Below, piece by piece: positions 1 to 6,287 of a stretch of 7,119 bases of DNA. The DNA is from a bacterium (lineage in GTDB: Bacteria > Patescibacteriota > Minisyncoccia > Phycocordibacterales > Phycocordibacteraceae). The stretch spans positions 1 through 7,119 of the forward strand of contig JAJXUQ010000028.1 of assembly GCA_021782685.1 (NCBI GenBank), written 5' to 3'. Position 1 is the stretch's first letter, and each line of letters opens with the position of its first letter. The notes beneath the pieces were generated by a model. The model ran no database searches. It was not told the DNA's origin and worked only from the letters and a program-made list of their open reading frames with translations. A program made the position numbers and the translations under genes.

Positions 1-741
1 GGGATTGCCGAACATGCCGCGACCGATCATTATCCCGTCGCAGCCGGTCTCGGCGGCAAGCCGCTTCCCTTCCTCGACGCTCGTCACGTCGCCGTTGCCG
101 ATGAGGAGCACGTCCGGATTCGCGCGATTACGAATGGCGACGGCCTTCTTCATCAGCTCCCAGTTCGCGGGTACGAGCGACATCTCTTTGCGCGTGCGCA
201 GATGAAGCGTGACGGCAGCAGGCGCTTCTTCGAGCAGCACCGGCAACCATTCGTCGAGCGATTCCTTGTTGTAGCCGACGCGCGTCTTCACCGAGACCGG
301 AAGATCGCTTGCTTCCCGAGCGGCGCGGATGACCGCCCGCGCGGCCTCCGGCGTCCGTATCATCGCCGCTCCGCATCCCTGCCGCTCAACGCTCTTGTCC
401 GGACAGCCCATGTTGAGGTCGACGCCGTCGAAGCCGAGCCCGACGACGAGCTTCGTCGCGTAAGCGATCATCGCCGGATCGGATGAAAAGAGCTGCGCGA
501 CGATCGGGCGCTCGTCCGCGCTTCGCGCGAGGTCGCGCATGAGCGGATTCTCGGCGTCCGGCAGCTTCCCTAGCTCGCGCGTGTGGTAAAGGCCGTCCGC
601 CGAGACGAATTCCGTCCAGAATACGTCGGGAGCGCCTCGGGTGGCGACGAGCGCGCGAAATGCGGCATCGGTCACGTCCGCCATAGGCGCCATGGCGAAA
701 AAGGGTGCGGGCAAACGGTTCCAGAATGACTCTCTGCGCAT
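1..741 (-). CDS. dus: tRNA-dihydrouridine synthase (Dus family), C-terminal part outside window
   Basis: This flavoenzyme reduces specific uridines in the tRNA D-loop to dihydrouridine, using FMN and NAD(P)H. The 247 visible residues read without a stop from ATG at 741 to the window edge, so the 3' end is missing. The N-terminus has the Dus-type APMADVTDAAFR (FMN-binding barrel strand), then WTEFVSADGL. DLNMGCPDKSV at 108-118 carries the expected catalytic cysteine C113 with the downstream GCGAAMI. KTRVGY (152-157), LHLRT (179-183), LIGNGDV and GIMIGRGMFGNP follow the (beta/alpha)8 order of the family. HLRT replaces the usual HGRT. The ATG at 741 fits the family, which starts shortly before an FW..L..PFF segment; AGGGAG lies only 3 bases upstream. 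It sits 29 bases after the ftsQ-like stop, so it is probably co-transcribed with it. Which Dus subgroup (A, B or C) cannot be assigned from this portion. Confidence 0.95.
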   Translation of the reverse strand, partial: MRRESFWNRLPAPFFAMAPMADVTDAAFRALVATRGAPDVFWTEFVSADGLYHTRELGKLPDAENPLMRDLARSADERPIVAQLFSSDPAMIAYATKLVVGLGFDGVDLNMGCPDKSVERQGCGAAMIRTPEAARAVIRAAREASDLPVSVKTRVGYNKESLDEWLPVLLEEAPAAVTLHLRTRKEMSLVPANWELMKKAVAIRNRANPDVLLIGNGDVTSVEEGKRLAAETGCDGIMIGRGMFGNP

Positions 742-756
742 AGTCTCCCTAGGATA
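742..756 (-). promoter_or_regulatory. Start region of dus: AGGGAG ribosome-binding site and weak -10-like hexamer
   Basis: On the minus strand AGGGAG (745-750) ends three bases before the ATG, an unusually short Shine-Dalgarno spacing. Directly upstream is TATCCT (751-756), a four-of-six match to the -10 consensus that would put the transcript start about three bases before the ATG. No convincing -35 is seen at the right distance. Either reading is possible: ribosome-binding site within an ftsQ-dus transcript, or a near-leaderless promoter. Confidence 0.35.
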
Positions 757-770
757 GCAGTTTCAAGGCG

Positions 771-1700
771 CTACCTTCGTTTGAAGTAGATTCTCCCGCT
801 GAAGCGCAAGTCGACGTACTGCAGGGCCGGATCGGAAAGGTCCAGCTGGCCTTTCGCAGAAATGAGCGCGACGAGAGCGTTCTGTTCGTCGCCGAGAAGA
901 TACGTGATGCGCGGACCGGTAGGAACGCCCTGCGTCGAGGTCGCAAGGAAGAAGTCGACCTCCGCGCCGCGGATGACGATGGCGCCGACCGGAGGGCCGA
1001 GCGAACCGACCCGTCGCGCAAAATCCAAGACTGCCGGAAGACGGTCCGCGTCTTCGAGCGTTTTGCCGATCGGCGAAGCAGGAGCGCCCGTGAGCGCCGC
1101 GAAGAGGACGAACGGGGTGAGCGTACGGTCCGGATGCAGATCGGCCGTGCCGGAAGAAGATGAGGCCGAGCCTGTGGCGGGGAACGCTTCCGTCGCCGTG
1201 GCGTACACGAAGCCGCCCGTATCGAAAAGATAGCAGCTGCCGTCTTCGGTCGGTATCGTCTCTTTCAGCGGAGAATCCGCCGGCGAGGTCGTCGCGGAAG
1301 GAGAGCCGCACCAGCGGGCGAGCGGCGTACGGTCGTCCGCCTTGATCGAGAGTCCGGTGAAGCCGTCCCTGAATACCGATACGGCGGCTATCTCGGGATG
1401 CGCGGCGAGTATGGCGGAACGTATGCTTGCAACGGGCACGAAGAAAGCGGAGTTGCGCGGGATGATGCCGAAGTAGCTCCCTTGCATCGTGGTGGAAGCG
1501 ATCGCCGCAAGCGACGGGTCCGCTCCGAAGATCTCGATGCGGGAGATCCGCACGCCGGGTCGAGAGAGCCCGTAGACACCCGCCCCGAGAAGGACAGACA
1601 GGAGCACCGCGAACACAAGAAACCCGCGGCGGCGGCGCTTGCGGCGGCGCAGCGCGAGCCGTTCGTTACCGCGTCCAGCCGATAACGCTCTTTCCGACAT
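771..1700 (-). CDS. ftsQ: Cell division protein FtsQ/DivIB-like (POTRA domain membrane protein)
   Basis: This 309-residue bitopic membrane protein resembles FtsQ/DivIB, the divisome component that with FtsB and FtsL connects early and late division proteins and regulates septal peptidoglycan synthesis. A very basic cytoplasmic head (residues 14-25, mostly Arg/Lys) precedes one membrane segment at about 26-46. A POTRA-type region follows at about 51-122: it opens RISRIEIFGA and ends HPEIAAVSVF...LSIKADDRTPLARW, matching the family pattern of a basic strand followed by ER.P.A.W. The tail contains QYVDLRFSGRIYFKRR, like the last beta-strand of FtsQ (YVDLR). Two Ser/Thr/Pro/Ala-rich stretches (about 133-147 and 175-187) look like inserted loops. 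ATG 1700 is the only ATG or GTG start upstream of the membrane segment. It lies inside the serS 3' end (35-base overlap), with GGAAG 12 bases upstream, so translation is probably coupled. Its place beside serS rather than mur/fts genes is uncommon. Identification rests on architecture and short motifs. Confidence 0.78.
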   Translation of the reverse strand: MSERALSAGRGNERLALRRRKRRRRGFLVFAVLLSVLLGAGVYGLSRPGVRISRIEIFGADPSLAAIASTTMQGSYFGIIPRNSAFFVPVASIRSAILAAHPEIAAVSVFRDGFTGLSIKADDRTPLARWCGSPSATTSPADSPLKETIPTEDGSCYLFDTGGFVYATATEAFPATGSASSSSGTADLHPDRTLTPFVLFAALTGAPASPIGKTLEDADRLPAVLDFARRVGSLGPPVGAIVIRGAEVDFFLATSTQGVPTGPRITYLLGDEQNALVALISAKGQLDLSDPALQYVDLRFSGRIYFKRR

Positions 1701-2934
1701 ACGGCACCAGTGCTTCCGGCACCCGCACCGTACCGTCTTGCTGCTGATAATTTTCCACGATCGAGACGAGGACGCGCGGCGTCGGTATCGCGGTCGAATT
1801 GAGCGAGTGCGGGAACTTCAGGTTCCCCTCCGCATCGCGATAGCGGATATTGAGCCGGCGTGTCTGGAAATCATGGAAATAGGATGCCGAGCTTATCTCG
1901 CGATACGTCTTTTCTCCGGGTACCCAGAGCTCGATGTCGTATTTCTTCACCTGCCCGAGGCCGAGATCGCCGCCGCAGTTCACGACCGTGTGGTACGGGA
2001 TGCCGAGAAGCTCGATAAACTCTTCGGTATTGCGGTTGAGCCATTCATGCAGACGGACCGACTCGTCGTGCTCGGCCCTGCAAAGGATGACCTGCTCCCA
2101 CTTGAAGAATTCGTGCACGCGGATAAGGCCGCGCACGTCTTTCCCGTGCGCGCCGGCCTCACGCCGGAAACAGGGGGAGAAGGAGAGGAACTGCACAGGA
2201 TCCGCGGCAAGATCGATGATCTCATTCATATGATAGGCCATGCTCGCGACCTCGGCGGTGCCGGCGAGATATTCTCCGTCCTGCGTCTTGTACAGATCCT
2301 CTTCCCCTTGCGGCAAGTAGCCGGTGCCGAGGAACGCTTCGCGGCGCACGAGAGACGGGACGCTCATCGGCACGAGCTTCTTTCCCGAGAAATGCTTGAG
2401 CGCCAATTGCCACACCGCGTTCGCCAGGAGGACGCCGTCGCCCTTGAGGAAGTAGCCGCGGAAGCCGGCGACCTTGCTCCCCCGCTCGAAATCGACCATA
2501 CCGAGCGCGGTCATGAGCTCCACGTGATCCTTCGGAGTGAAATCGAACTCAGTCGGCGTGCCCCACCTCTTCACTTCGAGATTATCGGCATCGCTTGCGC
2601 CGTCTGGTACCGACATGTCGGGGATGTTCGGGACCGTAAGCATGAGCCGCTGCCACTCCTCCATCACGCCTTTCAGCCGTTCTTCGCTCTCGGCCATGCC
2701 GTTCTTGAGGTGCTGCATCGCCTCGATCAGTTTCTCCCGCTCGTTGCCGCTCGCGCGCTGGATCTCGCTGCTGCGCCGATTCTGCTCCGCCTTCTTCGAG
2801 TCGAGCTCGAATCGCAGCGCCTTGCGCTCGTCATCGACTGCAAGCAGCCGGTCGATGTCGGCGTCGATGCGCTTCTTCGCGGCGCCGGCTTTCACGATGT
2901 CGGCGTTCTCGCGGATAAAATGTATATCAAGCAT
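1666..2934 (-). CDS. serS: Seryl-tRNA synthetase (class II)
   Basis: SerRS activates serine with ATP and charges tRNA-Ser (and tRNA-Sec where present) in the cytoplasm. At 422 residues the length is normal. The N-terminus (MLDIHFIRENADIV) is typical and runs into a charged antiparallel coiled-coil arm at about 25-100 that contacts the long variable arm of tRNA-Ser. The catalytic core shows TAEV (226-229) for serine recognition, class II motif 2 starting CFRREAGAHGKDVRGLIR (255-272) with HEFFKWEQV, then SSASYFHDFQTRRLNIRYR (348-366). Motif 3 is LNSTAIPTPRVLVSIVENYQ (378-397); the conserved Arg is R387, but the usual GSGLAVGR is replaced by STAIPTPR. The protein ends with PEALVPYVG. The start matches homologues; no Shine-Dalgarno precedes it, and a TATACT hexamer ends 8 bases upstream, so the mRNA may be leaderless. 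The stop codon lies inside the downstream ftsQ-like gene. Confidence 0.98.
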   Translation of the reverse strand: MLDIHFIRENADIVKAGAAKKRIDADIDRLLAVDDERKALRFELDSKKAEQNRRSSEIQRASGNEREKLIEAMQHLKNGMAESEERLKGVMEEWQRLMLTVPNIPDMSVPDGASDADNLEVKRWGTPTEFDFTPKDHVELMTALGMVDFERGSKVAGFRGYFLKGDGVLLANAVWQLALKHFSGKKLVPMSVPSLVRREAFLGTGYLPQGEEDLYKTQDGEYLAGTAEVASMAYHMNEIIDLAADPVQFLSFSPCFRREAGAHGKDVRGLIRVHEFFKWEQVILCRAEHDESVRLHEWLNRNTEEFIELLGIPYHTVVNCGGDLGLGQVKKYDIELWVPGEKTYREISSASYFHDFQTRRLNIRYRDAEGNLKFPHSLNSTAIPTPRVLVSIVENYQQQDGTVRVPEALVPYVGKSVIGWTR

Positions 2935-2956
2935 GTGCGCCTAGTATACTCTCCCT
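2935..2956. promoter_or_regulatory. Divergent serS/dprA promoter with shared palindromic -10 element
   Basis: The whole gap between the two divergent ATGs is 22 bases. Its centre is the palindrome AGTATACT (2943-2950). Read rightward, TATACT is at 2945-2950 and a normal +1 seven bases later falls on the A of the dprA ATG (2957). Read leftward, TATACT is at 2948-2943 and +1 falls at 2936 (an A), two bases before the serS ATG. Each hexamer matches five of six consensus -10 positions. Neither gene has a Shine-Dalgarno sequence here. No good -35 is visible on either side; any -35 would lie inside the opposing coding sequence. Bidirectional promoters with overlapping -10 elements are known in bacteria; use of this one is inferred. 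Confidence 0.7.
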
Positions 2957-3811
2957 ATGGAGATACGCGAACTCGCGCGCGTCGAATGGCCGGCACAACT
3001 GCTTGAGATACCGCAACCGCCCGAGCGGTTATGGATCCGCGGTATGCTCCCGCCTGAAGGAACGAAGCTGCTCACGGTAGTCGGAAGCCGCGCGATGACC
3101 CGCTACGGCCAGGAAGCGTGCGAAAAGATTATCGCCGGACTTGCGGGATATCCGATCTCGATAGTCTCCGGCCTCGCGCTCGGGATCGACACCTGCGCGC
3201 ATAAAGCCGCGCTTAACGCCGGGCTCCATACGCTTGCGGTGCCGGGCTCTGGCCTCGCGGATGACGTGCTCTACCCGCGGAGCAACCGATCCTTTGCGAA
3301 AGAGATCCTGGAAGCGGGCGGAGGGTTCCTCTCCGAGTACCCGCCGGAGACAGTCTCAAGACCGTACCTGTTCCCCGAGCGCAACCGGCTCATGGTCGGG
3401 CTTGCCGACGCGGTGCTCGTTATCGAAGCGGGACAAAAGTCCGGAACGCTCATCACCGCGCGGCTCGCGGGCGAGTACAACCGCGACCTGCTTTGCGTCC
3501 CGCACCGCATCGGAGACCCGCAGGCTTTCGGAGGGCATCTTTTCATCCGCCTCGGGGCGACGCTCGTCGCTGAACCGCTCCATATCCTCGAGGCGCTGAA
3601 GATCATGCCGCGAGAATCCGGCGGCGTGCCGACAGTGCAAGAGCTTGCGGGCGCCGAACACGAAGTCTGGAGCCTGCTCGCCGAGCCGAAGACCCGCGAC
3701 GAAATCCTCCGTGCCGCCTCGGGCGGCGCGGGCGAAGCCTTGACCGCGCTCGTCACCCTTGAGCTGCGCGGTCTTATCAAGGAAGAGTTCGGTGCTTGGC
3801 GCAGGGCGTAA
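2957..3811 (+). CDS. dprA: DNA-processing protein DprA (Smf), RecA loader for natural transformation
   Basis: DprA binds incoming single-stranded DNA during transformation, protects it and loads RecA. The 284-residue protein has the DprA Rossmann-like core: VVGSRAMTRYG (41-51), the hallmark SGLALGIDTCAHKAAL (71-86), VPGSGLADDVLYPRSN (95-110), FPERNRLMVGLADAVLVIEA (139-158) and KSGTLITARLAGEYNRDLLCVP (161-182). A short C-terminal region (about 236-284) with two helices and LVTLELRGLIKEEFG looks like the DprA winged-helix domain. There is no N-terminal SAM/HhH domain, making it shorter than the longest family members. The normally conserved VPG...S.G.N.LI..GA segment reads VPHRIGDPQAFGGHLFIRLGA (181-201), with Gly to His after VP and His in place of Asn. 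The start follows a TATACT -10 hexamer by 6 bases with no ribosome-binding site, suggesting a leaderless message. topA follows after 61 bases, a frequent bacterial gene order. Confidence 0.96.
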   Translation: MEIRELARVEWPAQLLEIPQPPERLWIRGMLPPEGTKLLTVVGSRAMTRYGQEACEKIIAGLAGYPISIVSGLALGIDTCAHKAALNAGLHTLAVPGSGLADDVLYPRSNRSFAKEILEAGGGFLSEYPPETVSRPYLFPERNRLMVGLADAVLVIEAGQKSGTLITARLAGEYNRDLLCVPHRIGDPQAFGGHLFIRLGATLVAEPLHILEALKIMPRESGGVPTVQELAGAEHEVWSLLAEPKTRDEILRAASGGAGEALTALVTLELRGLIKEEFGAWRRA

Positions 3812-3847
3812 GGGCCGCCGTACGAGCACGACTCCCCGGCCGCGCAC

Positions 3848-3872
3848 TTGACCATAGAGAGGTATACGCGCT
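3848..3872 (+). promoter_or_regulatory. topA upstream region: GAGAGG ribosome-binding site and possible promoter hexamers
   Basis: The 61-base dprA-topA gap has GAGAGG at 3857-3862, ten bases before the first topA ATG (3873), a usable though long Shine-Dalgarno spacing. It also holds TTGACC (3848-3853), a five-of-six match to a -35. TATACG (3863-3868) is too close to that -35, whereas TATGAG (3872-3877) is 18 bases away and would give a transcript beginning just before the second in-frame ATG at 3885. The elements compete and none is decisive. Confidence 0.35.
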
Positions 3873-6260
3873 ATGAGTGAGCAGATGAGCAAGAGATTAC
3901 TTATCGTCGAATCGCCGACAAAAGCCCGGACTATCGGGCAGTACCTCGGCAAAGACTACGCCGTCCTTGCATCCGTCGGGCACGTGCGCGACCTGCCGAA
4001 GAGCAACAAGGACGCCGTCGATATCGAACACGGCTTCACCCCGCACTACGTCGTCCCTGCCGAGAAACGCGAGGTGATCGAGAAGATAGAGCATGCCGCG
4101 GGGAAGGCAGACGAGGTGTATCTCGCGACCGACCCCGACCGCGAAGGCGAGGCGATAGCGTGGCATATCAAGGAAGTCGCAGGTCTGAAAAAACCCAAGC
4201 GCGTCGTCTTCCATGAGATCACCAAGAGCGCGATAGAAGAAGCGCTCGCGCACCCGCGCATGATCGACGAGCATTTGCGCCGCGCGCAAGAAGCGCGGCG
4301 CGTCCTCGACCGTATCGTCGGATACGACCTTTCCGGCCTTATCTGGAAAAAGGTACGTTACGGCCTCTCGGCCGGACGCGTGCAGTCGCCGGCGCTGCGG
4401 ATCCTCGCGGAACGCGAGCGCGAGATAAAGGCTTTCGTACCGGAGATATACTTCGTGCTGCAAGCGCTCTTTTCTTCGAAGGCGGGTGATTTCCCCGCCG
4501 TCTGCACCGAACAGCCCGCGACGAAGGAGGAAGCCGATCGCATTGTCCGCGCCGGCAGAAGCGCCGCGTGGAGCGTTGCCGCCATTTCTGAAAAAGCCGA
4601 AGAACGGCAGCCGCGGCCGCCCTTCACCACTTCGACCCTGCAGCAGACCGCTTCGACCCGCCTCGGCTTCGCTCCGTCGAGGACGATGCGCGCCGCGCAG
4701 AAGCTCTACGAAGCGGGTCATATCACCTACATGCGCACCGACTCGGTAAACCTCGCGAAAGAGGCGATCGCGAAGATGGCAGGCGTCGTCGAGAAGGACT
4801 TCGGCAAAGAATATCTTCAGGTACGCGCGTATAAGACGACCAGCAAGAACGCGCAGGAGGCGCACGAAGCCGTCCGGCCGACCGATCCCGCACGGGAGCG
4901 GGCGGGATCAACGCCCGACGAAGAGCAGCTCTATGCGCTTATCCGCATCCGCGCGCTCGCTTCGCAGATGGCTCCGGCGCGCATAATGCGCACGAATGTC
5001 AAAGTGAAAGCGGATGCCGCCATCCCTCTTTTCTCTGCGAACGGCTCGCGCACGCTCTTCCCGGGATGGCTCGCGCTTGATACGAAGGCCCGCGGCGAAG
5101 ATGTCGAGCTTCCCGCGCTTCAGGAGGGCGATACTCTAACGCTGACTTCTCTCGATGCCGAAGAAAAACAGACCGAACCGCCGAACCGCTATACCGAAGC
5201 CGGTCTCATCAAGGAGCTTGAGAAGCGCGGCATCGGCCGCCCTTCGACCTATGCTTCTATCATGAAGACGATTCAGGATCGCGGCTATGTCGAAAAGACA
5301 GGGAGAACTCTCACGCCGACGGCGACCGGCATGGTCGTATCGGGCTGGCTGGAAGAACACTTCCCCGAGTACGTGAGCGATGGCTTCACTGCGGAGATGG
5401 AAGACGAGCTTGACGAGATCGCCCGCGGGGAGCGCGGTTATACGGAGACCCTTGCCGCGTTCTACGGACCGTTCGAGAAGGCGGTGGAAGCGAAAGACGC
5501 ATTGCCGAAAGCGACGTCGCTCGGCGACGCTCCGCGCGAGTTTCCGTGCCCTCTGTGCCAGGGCCCGATGGAATACAAGCTCGGACGCGGCGGCATCTTC
5601 ATGAGTTGTAAGCGTTATCCCGACTGCGTCGGCGCGCGGACCGAGGGAGGCGGCGAGCTGAAAGGCGATGAACCTATTGGATACCATCCCGACACCGGCG
5701 CGCCGATCTTCGTCAAGACCGGACGCTTCGGACCGTATATCGAAATGCCGCTTGAAGAAGAGGGGTCTGAACCGGAAGACGGGACGAAGAGAAAAAAGGG
5801 ACGCGCGAAGAGCCTGAAGGCCGCGGCGCGGCGGGCGAGCATTCCGCCCGGCACCGACCTCGCGCAGGTGACGCTTGCCGACGCGCTCAAGTACCTCTCG
5901 CTCCCGCGCGAGCTCGGGCTCCATCCCGACACCGGCAAGCCTGTATTCGCCTCGACCGGACGCTTCGGGCCGTATGTCGGCAGCGACGGCGAGTTCCGAT
6001 CGCTCAAAGCTGCTGTCGGCGACCCCTACACCGTCACGTTTGAGACGGCGCTCGCCCTCCTTGCCGAGCCGAAGAAGCCGCCGCGCGGAGTCGAGATAAT
6101 GAGAGAGATAGGCAGGCATCCGAAAACCGGAAAGTCACTCGTACTCTACAAATCCAAACAAGGCCTCTTCCTGAAAAAAGGCCTTCGCCGCATCTATCTG
6201 CCGGAGACGGCGAAGACAAAGTCGCTCACTCCTGAGGAAGCCGCCGAGTACCTGAAATAA
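3873..6260 (+). CDS. topA: DNA topoisomerase I (type IA, omega protein)
   Basis: TopA relaxes negative supercoils by cutting one strand through a 5'-phosphotyrosine and passing the other through. The 795-residue protein begins with a Toprim domain: LLIVESPTKARTIGQYLG with catalytic E13, and the metal-binding DPDREGEAIAWH with D87, D89 and E91. FHEITKSAI and RRVLDRIVGYDLSGLIWKKV...GLSAGRVQSPALRIL follow. The active-site tyrosine is Y286 in ITYMRTDSVNL; NAQEAHEAVRPT and TEAGLIKELEKRGIGRPSTYASI complete the core. The C-terminus has one four-Cys zinc finger (C559, C562, C579, C585), then three repeats starting near 602, 681 and 746 (IGYHPDTG, LGLHPDTG, IGRHPKTG), the first two with TGRFGPY. A basic linker (about 654-670) separates repeats one and two. 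The first ATG (3873) has GAGAGG upstream; the second, at 3885, gives MSKRLLIVESP and fits many homologues equally well. It lies downstream of dprA, and the rel ATG follows the stop after 27 bases. Confidence 0.98.
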   Translation: MSEQMSKRLLIVESPTKARTIGQYLGKDYAVLASVGHVRDLPKSNKDAVDIEHGFTPHYVVPAEKREVIEKIEHAAGKADEVYLATDPDREGEAIAWHIKEVAGLKKPKRVVFHEITKSAIEEALAHPRMIDEHLRRAQEARRVLDRIVGYDLSGLIWKKVRYGLSAGRVQSPALRILAEREREIKAFVPEIYFVLQALFSSKAGDFPAVCTEQPATKEEADRIVRAGRSAAWSVAAISEKAEERQPRPPFTTSTLQQTASTRLGFAPSRTMRAAQKLYEAGHITYMRTDSVNLAKEAIAKMAGVVEKDFGKEYLQVRAYKTTSKNAQEAHEAVRPTDPARERAGSTPDEEQLYALIRIRALASQMAPARIMRTNVKVKADAAIPLFSANGSRTLFPGWLALDTKARGEDVELPALQEGDTLTLTSLDAEEKQTEPPNRYTEAGLIKELEKRGIGRPSTYASIMKTIQDRGYVEKTGRTLTPTATGMVVSGWLEEHFPEYVSDGFTAEMEDELDEIARGERGYTETLAAFYGPFEKAVEAKDALPKATSLGDAPREFPCPLCQGPMEYKLGRGGIFMSCKRYPDCVGARTEGGGELKGDEPIGYHPDTGAPIFVKTGRFGPYIEMPLEEEGSEPEDGTKRKKGRAKSLKAAARRASIPPGTDLAQVTLADALKYLSLPRELGLHPDTGKPVFASTGRFGPYVGSDGEFRSLKAAVGDPYTVTFETALALLAEPKKPPRGVEIMREIGRHPKTGKSLVLYKSKQGLFLKKGLRRIYLPETAKTKSLTPEEAAEYLK

Positions 6261-6287
6261 AAACGACATGCGTGTATAGTAGCTTCC
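6252..6287 (+). promoter_or_regulatory. Putative rel promoter, near-leaderless
   Basis: TATAGT (6275-6280) is a five-of-six -10 match located 7 bases before the rel ATG at 6288. CTGAAA (6252-6257), overlapping the last codons of topA, matches four of six -35 positions with a 17-base spacer. The predicted transcript start is the base before the ATG, and no Shine-Dalgarno sequence is present, so the message would be leaderless or nearly so. Assignment is by motif and spacing only. Confidence 0.6.

Noticed and set aside
1639..3006. 455-residue open frame on the plus strand spanning serS
   Set aside because: It is exactly antisense to the strongly supported serS. Long antisense frames are expected in GC-rich coding DNA, and its translation shows no recognisable domain.
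3812..3872. Terminator or small RNA in the dprA-topA gap
   Set aside because: No stem-loop with a T-tract was seen; the gap shows only the possible promoter and ribosome-binding elements.
3897..4865. 322-residue minus-strand open frame inside topA
   Set aside because: It is the antisense shadow of the TopA catalytic core and shows no recognised domain motifs.
5136..6119. 327-residue minus-strand open frame inside the topA 3' half
   Set aside because: It is antisense to the zinc finger and C-terminal repeats, and its internal repetition mirrors those repeats.
6155..6185. Inverted repeat AAGGCC...GGCCTT near the topA 3' end as a possible terminator
   Set aside because: It lies within topA coding sequence, has a six-base stem with a 14-base loop and lacks a following T-run; the repeat reflects codons for QGL and KGL.
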